Of a stretch of 64,000 nt of DNA, positions 18,709 to 28,329 are shown piece after piece. Numbering within the stretch: position 1 is the first letter of the stretch; each line of letters begins with the position of its first letter. A program made the translations under genes and the position numbers. The notes under the pieces are model-generated. The model worked only from the letters and a program-made list of their open reading frames with translations, had not been told where the DNA came from and made no database searches. The DNA is from Shewanella polaris (GTDB taxonomy: Bacteria > Pseudomonadota > Gammaproteobacteria > Enterobacterales > Shewanellaceae). The stretch is from contig NZ_CP041036.1 of assembly GCF_006385555.1 (NCBI RefSeq), positions 682,001-746,000 on the forward strand. The letters run 5' to 3'.

Positions 18709-18722
18709 TTGATCGTAATCAA
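18709..18722. promoter_or_regulatory. Perfect FNR/EtrA-type box for the nrf-like operon
   Basis: The sequence TTGATCGTAATCAA matches the FNR consensus TTGAT-N4-ATCAA at all ten specified positions. It is centred about 95 bp upstream of the 18621 start. A TAATAT hexamer near 18683-18688 on the minus strand would be a suitable -10 element for class II activation. Confidence 0.7.
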
Positions 18723-19108
18723 TTAATTGCAGTGATTATAATTTATTTGATTGTAGTTATGATTTAGATCTTATTGTTTGTTTTAATATGTTTTATTAAG
18801 TTATACATTTATTTGGTTATATTAATATATAAATTAAAAATTAAGTATTTTATAATGTTAAATTTGATTTTGCAGAAACTGAAATTCTTGTTTTTGAAAC
18901 TTTGATTTTTAATTAAGCATTACAACTATAATAGTCATTTTGGTAGCATTGATAGTAAGCTAGTTTTAAGTGATTTTGTGAAATAGGTTGTTTTTGATAA
19001 TTCATTTTTATGATCTGGAATAAGTAATCGTCAAATATTAAAAATAATTATATGAACTCTCGAAGAAATCGTTAGTATGTTATATCAAATACCTCTAAGG
19101 GAGTATCT
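18723..19108. other. Divergent intergenic region of the nrf-like operon and LysR gene
   Basis: This very AT-rich DNA separates the FNR-type box from the lysR start. I see no open frame. It should hold the lysR promoter. No further consensus box was found. Confidence 0.4.
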
Positions 19109-20071
19109 ATGATGAAGAAGATTGATTTAGATAAATTAGACTTATTAACGCTCTCAATATTAGTAAGTTTGTACGAAAACAAATCGGCGACTCATGTGTC
19201 TAGAATATTAGATGTACCAGCATCAAAAATAAGTCGTTGTTTACATTCAGCAAGATTGCTATTTGGCGATGAGCTTTTTATTAGACGTAAATATGGCTTA
19301 GTGCCTAACGACTATGCTGGAAGGATTTATCCTATAGCAAAAGAAATTGTGGACTGTGCTAAAAATTTCAATCGGATGAATAGTGCCGAATTGTCACATA
19401 GTCGATATTTTGAGTTAGTGATGCCTGGAATGATTGCTCATGCCTACCCACGCGCATTAATGAATGCAATTAAAGAGCAGAATAAAGATATTCATATTAA
19501 TGTAAACAACTGGGATAAACATGCTCTAGAAAGCGTCTCTAACGACCCTAATAATATTGTCGTGTGTGGTTGTAAAAGCCCTGAAGAAATCCATTGTTTT
19601 GATCAAAAACTACAAGTTGAAGTACTTGCTAAGATGGGGCCGCAGTATTTGTTATGCTGTAAAAATCATCCCCTTTTAAAGCAAGAAATTACTTTAGAAA
19701 GTATCGCTGAGTATCCGTATATCAATACGCTTATGGGCGCTCAAGCACCGATAATCAATCCGTTTCAAGAGTATTGTCAAATCAAAAATTTGCCTCTTGA
19801 AACTGAAATGACAATTACAAATGTATCTTCTTTATTTGATTACCTTTCTGATTGTCAGTCATTGGCGCTAACACCTTATAAGGCTGTTTACGATATGATA
19901 GATGAAGAGTCAGGTTTACATGCTTGCCAGTTATCAGAGTTCGAAGTTAATCGTCTTTTTGACGTTGTCGAACCATTAAAATTAGTATTAGTGACTCATC
20001 CCAATGCAGTGAATGAGGATGCTACCTGGTTAAAACAGCAAATACGCGAATTGACCAGTGAACTTATTTAA
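19109..20071 (+). CDS. LysR-family transcriptional regulator
   Basis: The 320-residue protein has an N-terminal LysR winged helix (LDLLTLSILVSLYENKSATH, then a recognition region with SKISRCLHSARLLFGDELF) and a substrate-binding-like domain from about residue 95. GGGAG lies seven bases before the ATG. It is divergent from the nrf-like operon across a regulatory region with an FNR-type box and a palindrome, so local control of that operon is the simplest hypothesis. The inducer is unknown. It is more divergent from typical LysR proteins in the first helix than usual. Confidence 0.85.
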   Translation: MMKKIDLDKLDLLTLSILVSLYENKSATHVSRILDVPASKISRCLHSARLLFGDELFIRRKYGLVPNDYAGRIYPIAKEIVDCAKNFNRMNSAELSHSRYFELVMPGMIAHAYPRALMNAIKEQNKDIHINVNNWDKHALESVSNDPNNIVVCGCKSPEEIHCFDQKLQVEVLAKMGPQYLLCCKNHPLLKQEITLESIAEYPYINTLMGAQAPIINPFQEYCQIKNLPLETEMTITNVSSLFDYLSDCQSLALTPYKAVYDMIDEESGLHACQLSEFEVNRLFDVVEPLKLVLVTHPNAVNEDATWLKQQIRELTSELI

Positions 20072-20912
20072 AAATAGAACTTACATAATTTTTGCTGTAG
20101 CTATAAATGCATTTTAAATATATGTTTTGTTGTTAACGAGTGTATTTTATTATCGCTTTTGTATAACTTTTTTAGCTGTTTTGTGCTTAATGCTTATTGA
20201 ATGAAAATTTGTTTTATAGTAGGTAGATGTTGTTGTTTTGGTATAGTCAGTATTGTCATTTTTGTATAGATAAATATTTTAAATTTTGGATAGATTGTAT
20301 TTTTTGAACCATATTGAGCAAGACAGCCTTGGTTGCATTCTTAGTTAGTCATTTCATCCAGTTTTTCCCTCTTATTTATAAACTCATATTTAATGTGTAT
20401 AGGAATTACATCTTATGTAATTCCTTTTTACGTATATTATTTACTGGTTTAAAATCCATTTTCGTTTGGTTTTTAGTTCATTGCAAAAATGTATAATGTG
20501 GGCTGCATCGTTATCGATACTAAATTTAACTATAATAAATATGCATTATTGCAATTTAGAAAGATAAAATTTTTTGCGATGATATCGACGCGATTAAGAA
20601 TATTTGATAAATGTAAATGATAAATATAAGAATCTACATACTATATTTAACGTTTTTTATATCAAAAAATATGAGGTGAATCATTTTATCATAAACGCTA
20701 TTTAAGCTCTTGCTAATGTACTTTGTGGCAATTATCACTATTCACTGGTTAAAAAGCATCAATGACCCGTCACCAATCTGGCCATCAATTTAATAATCTC
20801 TATTTGCTGATTTTTATTGGTCTTGTTATTAAAAATGAGTGCCTGTGTTAGTCAGCGGAGTATTGGTTATACTAAACATTCAACTCCTTAACTAATCCAC
20901 AAAACGCTTTGT
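20072..20912. other. Long non-coding region after lysR
   Basis: About 840 bp of strongly AT-rich DNA without a convincing gene. A 60-codon frame at 20314-20496 has no ribosome site and overlaps the hairpin at 20401. The hairpin with a T-tract suggests that a transcript ends here, either a long lysR 3' UTR or a small RNA. Confidence 0.4.
20401..20430 (+). terminator. Hairpin with T-tract in the non-coding region
   Basis: A perfect 11-bp stem (20401-20411 with 20415-20425) and a three-base loop are followed by TTTTTA. The stem is AT-rich, but the shape is that of an intrinsic terminator. It is 330 bp after lysR, so the RNA it ends is unclear. Confidence 0.55.
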
Positions 20913-21105
20913 TTAGAACCTGTGAATAATGGTTATATTTGTATATTCAATCGAATCATGAGTTACTGCTAAAAACGGTTTACTCTTTGTTGAGCGATTC
21001 TTTATTAAGCAAGTGGTGCTTAGATTGCTAGGCAGCAATCCTCTCGCCTCGATTAAACGTTTTTATCTCGAACAAAATTTAACCAGCAAAGTTCAACAGG
21101 CTCTA
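20913..21105. mobile_element. Second copy of the TA-flanked MITE, left part degenerate
   Basis: From about 20968 to 21103 the sequence closely follows the right part of the 11809-12075 element, ending in GCAAAGTTCAACAGGCTC followed by TA. The left boundary is less certain. TAGAACCTGTG at 20913 resembles the other terminal repeat, so the element probably spans 20913-21105 with an internal deletion. Confidence 0.6.
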
Positions 21106-21222
21106 GTAACATGGATGATCATTTTTCAGGGGCTTTATTAACTTATTCACGTTAAGCTAATTTTCTTGTTTCCCATTGCGATGTACTGGGAAAATGACGA
21201 TATCAGTAAATAAGGATATAGC

Positions 21223-22020
21223 GTGGACCCCGCAGAGTTAACTTCTATAACCACTACAAAAACCAAATCATTCTTAGCTGGCGCAATAGCGGTTATGCCG
21301 TTGACTATTGCTGTGATCCCTTGGGGCATTCTAGCGGGATCGTTTGCATTAGAGGTAGGTCTTACTCCCGTTGAAAGCCAAGCGATGTCGGCGATTATCT
21401 TTGCGGGCAGTGCGCAATTAGTTGCCCTAGGGATGATAAAAGCCGGTATTGGTATTGGCAGTATTTTAATCACCACCTTATTGATCACCTCTCGGCATTT
21501 ACTGTATGCCATGGCAATGCGCACCCATATCAGTCCGTTACCGCTTAAATGGCGTTTAGGGCTGGGTTTTTTACTCACCGACGAACTCTTTGCTATTGCC
21601 AATCAAACCCATAAAGGCGATACGCCAGCTCAACATCAGTTTGATCGCTGGTACGCTTTGGGCGGTGGGTTAACTTTTTATTTCGGTTGGAATATTGCCA
21701 CCTTGCTTGGCATTGTCGCAGGGCAGTCTATCGACAATTTAGGTGAACTCGGGCTCGACTTTGCCATCGCCGCCACCTTTATTGCCTTAGTTGTGCCAAC
21801 CGTAAAAAAGCCATCGATTCTAGTCTGTGTATTAGTGTCGCTTATGTTAGCGGTGGTGTGCGCGGTATTTGCAATCCAAGCAGGGCTGCTAATTGCGGCA
21901 ATATCGGGTATGGCAGCTGGAATGCTTTACGCCAAACTAACCAATGAGGGCAGTGTCGTGGCAACCGATGCCGATTCAACTCAAGCTACTGTAACCGTTA
22001 AAAAGGAAGATAACGCATGA
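21223..22020 (+). CDS. azlC: AzlC-type branched-chain amino acid exporter subunit
   Basis: The 265-residue protein has six or seven membrane helices and the AzlC signature GSAQLVALGMIKAG after an N-terminal IPWGILAGSFALEVG. With AzlD it forms a branched-chain amino acid exporter (BrnFE/YgaZH type). The GTG start at 21223 has AAGGAT upstream and gives the family N-terminus. The stop overlaps the azlD start as ATGA. A charged 30-residue tail extends beyond the last helix. Confidence 0.88.
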   Translation: MDPAELTSITTTKTKSFLAGAIAVMPLTIAVIPWGILAGSFALEVGLTPVESQAMSAIIFAGSAQLVALGMIKAGIGIGSILITTLLITSRHLLYAMAMRTHISPLPLKWRLGLGFLLTDELFAIANQTHKGDTPAQHQFDRWYALGGGLTFYFGWNIATLLGIVAGQSIDNLGELGLDFAIAATFIALVVPTVKKPSILVCVLVSLMLAVVCAVFAIQAGLLIAAISGMAAGMLYAKLTNEGSVVATDADSTQATVTVKKEDNA

Positions 22021-22319
22021 CCTGGCTGATTATTTTATCAATGGCAGCAGTGGTATTTGTCAGTCGTCATTTGTTGTTAGAACCTAAGTTGCCAATCCGC
22101 TTAAGTAAGAACACCTTAACGTTTTTAAGTTATTCAGCACCAGCGGTATTAACCGCCATATTAGCGCCAATCGTATTTGTGCCTGAAGGCCAATTGGCCA
22201 TTAGCATACATAACCCGTATTTAACCTGTGCGCTGGTGGCGACAATATTGGCTTATGTTACTCGTAATACCTTGCTAACAACTGTGCTCAGTATGGGACT
22301 GTTTTTTATTTTGTATTAA
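22017..22319 (+). CDS. azlD: AzlD-type small exporter subunit
   Basis: The 100-residue protein has four predicted helices, including the family pattern LSYSAPAVLTAILAPIVF and a C-terminal RNTLLTTVLSMGLFF. It is the partner of AzlC and overlaps it by four bases, which implies coupled translation. Confidence 0.88.
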   Translation: MTWLIILSMAAVVFVSRHLLLEPKLPIRLSKNTLTFLSYSAPAVLTAILAPIVFVPEGQLAISIHNPYLTCALVATILAYVTRNTLLTTVLSMGLFFILY

Positions 22320-22417
22320 CAAGATACGCCTAGATAAATTTCAATCATTGTTAACTGACATTCTGCTACACAATAGATTAGAATAACCGCCATATTACGG
22401 ACGAATTAGAGTTGAGT

Positions 22418-23857
22418 ATGCACGTACACATTTTAGGCATTTGTGGCACTTTTATGGGTGGTTTAGCCCTACTTGCCCGCGCGATGGGCCACAAAGTGAC
22501 TGGCAGCGATGCCAATGTTTACCCGCCGATGAGCACCCAGCTTGAGCAGCAAGGTATTGAGCTAATCCAAGGTTTTGACCCTAGTCAGTTAGGTAAAGAA
22601 GGCGACAATCAACCAGACTTAGTGGTTATTGGTAATGCCATGAGTCGTGGTAACCCGTGCGTAGAAGCGGTATTAAACCGCGGTATGAAATACACTTCTG
22701 GGCCGCAATTTTTGTCTGAACATATTTTGCAAGACCGTTGGGTATTAGCTGTGGCAGGTACTCATGGTAAAACCTCTACTTCCAGCATGCTAGCGTGGGT
22801 TTTAGAATACTGTGGTTACGAGCCAGGTTTTTTAATTGGTGGTGTGCCGCAAAACTTTGGGGTGTCAGCCCGCCTAGGTAACTCAGCATTTTTTGTCGTA
22901 GAGGCCGATGAATACGACAGTGCCTTTTTTGATAAACGTTCTAAGTTTGTCCATTATCATCCTCGTACTCTAGTGATCAATAATCTTGAGTTTGATCATG
23001 CCGATATTTTTGCCGATCTCGCGGCAATCCAACGCCAATTCAATCATGTTATTCGTACAGTGCCAGGCGAGGGTAAGGTAATTTGGCCAAGCGACGTTGA
23101 AGCCGTACAGCAAGTCATTGAAATGGGTTGTTGGAGCGAACAAGAAATTTATTCTAAAGCCACAAGCTTAATGACCGATTCAGCCAAGCCTTCAGTTAAT
23201 GTTTCTGCCAACCAAGGTGAACCCAACGCTTGGCAGTCGCGTATGATTGCCGACGATGGCCATGAGTTTGAAGTACTGTTTAAAGGTGAATCGCAAGGGA
23301 TAGTAAACTGGGCGTTAATTGGTCAACACAATATTGAAAATGCCATTATGGCCATAGCGGCAGCTCGTCATGTAGGCGTAGCGCCTAATCATGCCATTGA
23401 AGCGTTAACTCAATTTAGTCCACCAAAGCGTCGTTTAGAACTGCTTGATACCGTCAACGGTGTTGCTGTGTACGACGATTTTGCTCATCATCCAACGGCC
23501 ATTGCCACTACCTTACAAGGGCTACGCGCCAAAGTGGGCTTAGGCAATCATGCCAGCGGAAAAATTATCGTGGTATTAGAGCCGCGGTCAAATACCATGA
23601 AAAGCGGCGTGCACAAAGACACCTTAGCCAATTCGATGGCGTTAGCGGATGTGGGTTATTTGTATCAGGCTGATAATATTGGCTGGGACATTAGTGCCAG
23701 TATGGCCAATGCGCCGATCCCAGTGACTGTGTACAACAACATTGAAGACATTATTACTGCTGTTGCTAATACAGCACAGCAAGGCGATACCGTGGTCATT
23801 ATGAGTAATGGTGGTTTTAACGGCATTCACCAAAAATTGATAAAGGCTTTAGCTTAA
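22418..23857 (+). CDS. mpl: UDP-MurNAc:tripeptide ligase Mpl (murein recycling)
   Basis: The protein (479 aa) recycles cell-wall tripeptide by ligating L-Ala-gamma-D-Glu-meso-DAP to UDP-MurNAc with ATP in the cytoplasm. The N-terminal [18 protein letters not shown] is the family Rossmann start, and the ATP loop is [14 protein letters not shown]. The C-terminal ligase region includes [11 protein letters not shown]. Length is normal. I use the ATG at 22418 because it aligns with the Mpl N-terminus known from E. coli. A TTG six bases upstream is the alternative. It precedes ubiX by 26 bp and probably shares a transcript with it. Confidence 0.93.
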   Translation: MHVHILGICGTFMGGLALLARAMGHKVTGSDANVYPPMSTQLEQQGIELIQGFDPSQLGKEGDNQPDLVVIGNAMSRGNPCVEAVLNRGMKYTSGPQFLSEHILQDRWVLAVAGTHGKTSTSSMLAWVLEYCGYEPGFLIGGVPQNFGVSARLGNSAFFVVEADEYDSAFFDKRSKFVHYHPRTLVINNLEFDHADIFADLAAIQRQFNHVIRTVPGEGKVIWPSDVEAVQQVIEMGCWSEQEIYSKATSLMTDSAKPSVNVSANQGEPNAWQSRMIADDGHEFEVLFKGESQGIVNWALIGQHNIENAIMAIAAARHVGVAPNHAIEALTQFSPPKRRLELLDTVNGVAVYDDFAHHPTAIATTLQGLRAKVGLGNHASGKIIVVLEPRSNTMKSGVHKDTLANSMALADVGYLYQADNIGWDISASMANAPIPVTVYNNIEDIITAVANTAQQGDTVVIMSNGGFNGIHQKLIKALA

Positions 23858-23883
23858 CTGCTTTAGCGAACAGAGGGGACAAC

Positions 23884-24543
23884 ATGGCCTACGCCAAAAA
23901 AGCCAAAGCAATTAGCCTAGCCTGGACAGGCGCATCGGGCGCGCCGTATGGTATTAAGTTGCTTGAGTGTTTGTTAGCGGCCGATTACCAAGTATTTTTA
24001 ATGATATCCAGTGCCGCTCGAGTGGTGTTAGCCACTGAGCATGGATTGCAATTAAGCGCTAATCCAGGCAAAGCCAAGGCACAATTACTTGAACAATTTG
24101 ATAATCCTGATGAACCGTTAAAAGGTGAGTTAGTTGTTTTAGGTAAAGATGAATGGTTTTCGCCACCAGCATCTGGCAGCGCAGCGCCGAAGCAAATGGT
24201 CATTTGCCCGTGTTCAACAGGCACATTAGCCGCTGTGGCAACGGGTATGAGTAATCATTTGCTCGAAAGAGCAGCAGACGTAGTATTAAAAGAACGTGGG
24301 CAATTGATTCTTGTTCCGCGTGAAACTCCGTTTAGCGCCATACACTTAGAGCATATGTTAAGCCTAACGCGAAACGGTGCGACCATCATGCCAGCGGCAC
24401 CAGGCTTTTATCATAATCCCCAATCGGTAGAAGATCTGGTAAACTTCATGGTTTCCCGAATACTTGATCATTTGGGCATTGAACACGACTTAACGAGTCG
24501 CTGGGGATACGGACATACTCAGTCACACGACAACGACAATTGA
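23884..24543 (+). CDS. ubiX: Flavin prenyltransferase UbiX
   Basis: The 219-residue protein makes prenylated FMN, the cofactor of the UbiD decarboxylase in ubiquinone synthesis. Family features are the FMN site [36 protein letters not shown], and the prenyl-phosphate region [14 protein letters not shown] with [11 protein letters not shown] short insertion after the first third and a His/Asp-rich tail make it slightly longer than usual. It follows mpl by 26 bp and precedes hpt by 7 bp. Confidence 0.94.
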   Translation: MAYAKKAKAISLAWTGASGAPYGIKLLECLLAADYQVFLMISSAARVVLATEHGLQLSANPGKAKAQLLEQFDNPDEPLKGELVVLGKDEWFSPPASGSAAPKQMVICPCSTGTLAAVATGMSNHLLERAADVVLKERGQLILVPRETPFSAIHLEHMLSLTRNGATIMPAAPGFYHNPQSVEDLVNFMVSRILDHLGIEHDLTSRWGYGHTQSHDNDN

Positions 24544-24550
24544 GAGATTT

Positions 24551-25081
24551 ATGAAGCACACCATTGAAATGATGATTTCTGAACAAGAAATCAATAAAAC
24601 CCTAGACCAGTTAGCTGAGCGTATTAATGCCCATTACGCCGACAGTGAACGCTTATTAATGGTTGGCCTATTAAAAGGTTCGGTCGTGTTTATGGCCGAT
24701 CTGTGTCGTCGTATTAAAGGCCATGTCGAAATCGATTTTATGTCTGTTTCGAGTTACGGTAATACCATGAAAACCTCACGCGACGTCAAAGTGCTTAAAG
24801 ACGTGCAGTCAGACATTGCCGGCCGTGACGTATTAATTGTCGAAGACTTAATCGACTCAGGTAACACCTTAAATAAAGTGCGCGAAATGTTGTTACTGCG
24901 CGAACCCAAAAGCCTAGCGCTTTGCACTTTATTGGATAAACCAGAGCGCCGCGAAGTAGACGTACCGGTAGACTTTATTGGTATTACTATTCCAGACGAA
25001 TTTATTGTCGGTTACGGTATTGACTACGCAGAGCAATATCGCAACTTGCCTTACATCGCTAAAGTTGTACCGATAGATTAA
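24551..25081 (+). CDS. hpt: Hypoxanthine phosphoribosyltransferase
   Basis: The 176-residue protein salvages hypoxanthine or guanine to IMP or GMP using PRPP. The PRPP loop is [14 protein letters not shown], and the family segments [17 protein letters not shown] and [20 protein letters not shown] are present. Length is typical. The gene starts 7 bp after ubiX; a short hairpin with four T's follows it. Confidence 0.94.
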   Translation: MKHTIEMMISEQEINKTLDQLAERINAHYADSERLLMVGLLKGSVVFMADLCRRIKGHVEIDFMSVSSYGNTMKTSRDVKVLKDVQSDIAGRDVLIVEDLIDSGNTLNKVREMLLLREPKSLALCTLLDKPERREVDVPVDFIGITIPDEFIVGYGIDYAEQYRNLPYIAKVVPID

Positions 25082-25098
25082 GTTAGAACTCTTTTATC

Positions 25099-25124
25099 AA
25101 CTCTCATCATCATGGGAGTTTTTT
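25099..25124 (+). terminator. Probable terminator after hpt
   Basis: A short stem (AACTC with GAGTT plus one inner pair) is followed by TTTT, 18 bp after hpt. It separates the mpl-ubiX-hpt group from the ABC exporter genes. Confidence 0.5.
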
Positions 25125-25147
25125 CATTGTAAGTTGAGGATGTCAAT

Positions 25148-26083
25148 ATGGCCGATAACGCCAACGCATTGGTGATCGAAAACCTAAAAAAAACCTACAA
25201 AGGTGGCGTACAAGCCGTTAAGTCGATTAGCTTAACGGTAAAGCAAGGTGACTTTTTCGCATTACTTGGTCCTAATGGCGCGGGTAAATCGACCACTATT
25301 GGCATTATCAGTTCGTTAGTGCAAAAAACATCAGGTACGGTATCAGTTTTTGGTTTTGATATTGATAAGCAACTCGAACATGCCAAGTTATGTATTGGGT
25401 TAGTGCCGCAAGAGTTCAACTTTAATCAATTTGAAACCGTACAACAAATTGTGGTTAATCAAGCGGGTTACTATGGGGTGCCAAAAGCAGTTGCATTAGT
25501 GCGCGCTGAAAAGTACCTCACACAACTTGATTTATGGCAAAAGCGTCATGCGCAAGCCCGTGAACTGTCTGGCGGTATGAAACGCCGTTTAATGATTGCC
25601 CGCGCGCTAATGCATGAACCTAAGTTGTTGATTTTAGATGAACCAACCGCGGGTGTGGACATTGAGTTGCGTCGCTCAATGTGGGAGTTTTTAAAACAAA
25701 TCAACAAACAAGGTGTGACCATTATTTTAACCACTCACTACCTTGAAGAAGCCGAAATGTTGTGTCGTACCATTGGTATTATCGATAATGGTTTGCTGGT
25801 GGAATGCACCACTATGAAGGCATTGCTAAGTAAGTTAGATGTTGAAACCTTTGTTTTCGATTTACGCAATGACCTCGACGTTGCACCGCAATTAACTAAC
25901 ATGAATTGCCGCTTAACTGATGCACATACCTTAGAAGTCGATGTGGCCAAATCGAATAACATTAATGAATTATTTACTCAGTTAACAGCAGCCAATATCG
26001 AAGTGTTGTCGATGCGCAATAAAGCCAACCGTTTAGAAGAATTGTTTGTAGAGTTAGTAGAAAAAGCCAAGGAGTCGAAATAA
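25148..26083 (+). CDS. ABC transporter ATP-binding protein, YadG-like
   Basis: The 311-residue ATPase has a Walker A (GPNGAGKSTT), Q-loop (PQEFNFNQFE), signature (LSGGMKRR), Walker B (LLILDEPTAGVD) and H-loop (TTHYLEEAE). The C-terminal 90 residues form the accessory domain of ABC-2 exporters. It overlaps the permease gene at the stop/start and pairs with it. The YadGH family is the best match. The exported substrate is unknown. Confidence 0.92.
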   Translation: MADNANALVIENLKKTYKGGVQAVKSISLTVKQGDFFALLGPNGAGKSTTIGIISSLVQKTSGTVSVFGFDIDKQLEHAKLCIGLVPQEFNFNQFETVQQIVVNQAGYYGVPKAVALVRAEKYLTQLDLWQKRHAQARELSGGMKRRLMIARALMHEPKLLILDEPTAGVDIELRRSMWEFLKQINKQGVTIILTTHYLEEAEMLCRTIGIIDNGLLVECTTMKALLSKLDVETFVFDLRNDLDVAPQLTNMNCRLTDAHTLEVDVAKSNNINELFTQLTAANIEVLSMRNKANRLEELFVELVEKAKESK

Positions 26084-26853
26084 TGAACAGTCTGTATTTT
26101 GTGGCTTTTAAAAGTATTCTAACCAAAGAAATTAATCGCTTCACCCGTATTTGGATTCAAACGCTAGTACCGCCAGCCATTACCATGACGTTGTACTTTT
26201 TAATTTTTGGTAACTTAGTCGGCAGTCGCATCGGTGAAATGGGCGGCGTAAGCTACATGGAGTTTATTGCCCCAGGTTTAATCATGATGTCGGTGATAAC
26301 CAGCTCATACTCTAATGTGGCGTCATCATTTTACAGCGCCAAGTTTCAGCGTAACATTGAAGAAATCATGGTTGCCCCAGTGCCACACTACGTGATGATA
26401 GCCGGTTACGTCGGTGGTGGCGTCGCGCGTGGTTTATGCGTTGGCCTTATTGTTACTTTGGTGGCAATGTTCTTTGTTAATATCAATCTGCATCATGCAG
26501 GTTTGGTGGTGTTAACCATGTTTTTAACCTCAGTGTTATTTGCATTGGGCGGGTTAATTAATGCTGTGTTTGCCAAAAGCTTTGACGACATCAGTATTAT
26601 TCCGACCTTTATTCTCACACCACTCACCTACTTAGGTGGAGTATTTTACTCGTTATCGTTATTACCACCTTTCTGGCAAGGCGTGTCATCCTTAAACCCA
26701 GTGGTGTATATGATCAACGTATTCCGCTATGGTTTTCTAGGATTTGCTGACCTCAGCGTACCGTTATCGATAGCAATAATGATTGGGTTTTGTGTCAGCT
26801 TATGGACACTGGCGTACTATTTGATATCGCGTGGGATTGGGTTGCGAAGCTAA
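26083..26853 (+). CDS. ABC-2 type permease, YadH-like
   Basis: The 256-residue membrane protein has six helices and the ABC-2 pattern, including FLIFGNLVGSRIG and TPLTYLGGVFYSLSLLPPFW. It forms the channel for the ATPase encoded upstream, with which it shares the base at 26083. A strong hairpin terminator follows at 26881. Confidence 0.9.
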   Translation: MNSLYFVAFKSILTKEINRFTRIWIQTLVPPAITMTLYFLIFGNLVGSRIGEMGGVSYMEFIAPGLIMMSVITSSYSNVASSFYSAKFQRNIEEIMVAPVPHYVMIAGYVGGGVARGLCVGLIVTLVAMFFVNINLHHAGLVVLTMFLTSVLFALGGLINAVFAKSFDDISIIPTFILTPLTYLGGVFYSLSLLPPFWQGVSSLNPVVYMINVFRYGFLGFADLSVPLSIAIMIGFCVSLWTLAYYLISRGIGLRS

Positions 26854-26880
26854 TACGTAACAAGCACATAATGAATTTAG

Positions 26881-26904
26881 AAAGGGCTCGCAAGAGTCTT
26901 TTTT
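26881..26904 (+). terminator. Terminator closing the ABC exporter operon
   Basis: A nine-pair stem with two G-U pairs and a GCAA tetraloop is followed by six T's. It marks the boundary between chromosomal core genes and the integron. Confidence 0.75.
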
Positions 26905-26967
26905 GTGGGTGAAATTTAACAGGGATTTACTCAATAGGTTTGATCTCGGACTAAGTAATTATTATTG

Positions 26968-27927
26968 CTAACTGTAATCCATTGGGCTTTGTACGCCTGT
27001 TTGGTGCAAACCTGCAACATGCGTATAAATCTGGGTTGTTTTTACATCATTATGGCCGAGTAATTCCTGCACGGTTCTTATATCGTGACCACGTCTCAGT
27101 AAGTTTGTTGCAAAGGAATGCCTAAAAGTATGAGCGGTAATGCGTTTAGTGATAGTCGTTTTCTGAACAGCTTTTTTTAATGCCTTTCTAAATGTTGTAG
27201 GGTCAATATGATGTCTGCATCTATAGTCATTAACAGGATGTGACACACAGTGAATCGAAGGAAAAAGATATTGCCAATGTAATTGTTTGGCGCTTGTGCC
27301 AAACTTTTTGAGTAAGCTAGGAGGCAAAGAAGCCATCCCTAATCCCTGAGACAAGTCGTGAGCATGAGTCTCTCGCACATGTTGCATCTGCTGCTGTATG
27401 GGGTCAATGGTCATTTTAGGTAAAATACAAACTCTATCTTTTTTACCTTTACCTCTAAATACAAAAAGTGTGCGATTTTCAAAATCGATATCCTTAAGTC
27501 TAATACTTAAAGCTTCAGTTAATCTTAACCCCGCGCCATATAATAAACAGCCAATCAGTTGGTATTTACCATGTAAATTATCAATGACCTGTTTGGCCTC
27601 AACATCATTTAAAACCTGCGGAATTCGAGTTGGTGTTTTTGCATACGGGAACTGCAAATTGTCGGTATCTATGGCTAGTACATGTTTAAACGCAAAAACA
27701 AGGGCGCAAAGGGCTTGCTGTTGTGTACTACTGGAAACACGCCGTTCGTTTGCTAAAAAACATAAAAACTGTTCAATGTGTGTAGGTAAAATATGTTTTG
27801 CAGCAGTAAACTTAAAATATCTTATAAAATAACGGTTCCAATAAAGGTATGATTTTTCAGTTTGGTAACTGTAATGCCTCACTCGAATTTGTTGTCGAAT
27901 TGCTTCTATATATCCCGATCCCGCCAT
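26968..27927 (-). CDS. intI: Integron integrase IntI
   Basis: The protein (319 aa) is a tyrosine recombinase of the IntI class, which inserts and excises gene cassettes. The catalytic set is visible: Arg in GAGLRLTEAL, the Lys strand in GKGKKDRVCILP, H-x-x-R in HTFRHSFATNLL, and HNDVKTTQIYTHV with the nucleophilic Tyr. The insertion specific to IntI lies about 45 residues before the HxxR box (FPSIHCVSHPVN, then RRHHIDPTTFRKA). I start at the ATG at 27927, which has AGGGGGAAG upstream and gives the normal IntI length; the ATG at 27960 overlaps the LexA box region. The gene diverges from the cassette array, as usual for integrons, and seems intact. Confidence 0.95.
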   Translation of the reverse strand: MAGSGYIEAIRQQIRVRHYSYQTEKSYLYWNRYFIRYFKFTAAKHILPTHIEQFLCFLANERRVSSSTQQQALCALVFAFKHVLAIDTDNLQFPYAKTPTRIPQVLNDVEAKQVIDNLHGKYQLIGCLLYGAGLRLTEALSIRLKDIDFENRTLFVFRGKGKKDRVCILPKMTIDPIQQQMQHVRETHAHDLSQGLGMASLPPSLLKKFGTSAKQLHWQYLFPSIHCVSHPVNDYRCRHHIDPTTFRKALKKAVQKTTITKRITAHTFRHSFATNLLRRGHDIRTVQELLGHNDVKTTQIYTHVAGLHQTGVQSPMDYS

Positions 27928-27952
27928 CACTTCCCCCTTTATGTTACCTGCA

Positions 27953-27968
27953 CTGTACATTCATACAG
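27953..27968. promoter_or_regulatory. LexA (SOS) box upstream of intI
   Basis: CTGTACATTCATACAG matches the LexA consensus CTGT-N8-ACAG exactly. On the minus strand it starts one base after a TATAAC -10 element, which has TTGTAA 16 bases upstream, so bound LexA would block intI transcription. SOS control of integron integrases is established for other integrons. Confidence 0.85.
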
Positions 27969-28246
27969 TTATAATGGGTTTTGAATGAATTACAATAAAA
28001 CGTGTACAAAAAGCAATCTAAAGTGCTAGATATGAATAAACAGATAAAACCTAATCTATTGATATTATTTAATTAATTTTTTTAGCATTTAATTTCGACA
28101 CTTTTAACGCGCAATCGAAGTTTTATATCGGAGGTTAAGAGTCATTAAATTGCTTTACATCAATGAGATAGTAAATGTAGGATGATATAAATCAATAACT
28201 TAAACGGTCGGCTTTATTGGGCGAGCCGTTCAATAAGCTGTTGAAC
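27969..28246. other. Presumed attI region ending in a GTTGAAC core
   Basis: This segment between intI and the first inserted element is where attI should lie. It ends at 28240-28246 with GTTGAAC, which fits the core GTTRRRY. An imperfect inverted repeat (about 28203-28231) precedes it, so part may be an attC remnant instead of attI. No gene is present. Confidence 0.55.
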
Positions 28247-28329
28247 TAAGCCGCTGCGCGGAGCCCAAAAGCCCGTCATTTGCACCACACTTACCTCAGT
28301 GGATTTTCCCACTATCAAGGAGGTAAGTC

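Noticed and set aside
20314..20496. 60-codon hydrophobic frame in the non-coding region after lysR
   Set aside because: It starts without a ribosome site, runs through a terminator-like hairpin and its composition reflects AT-rich DNA.
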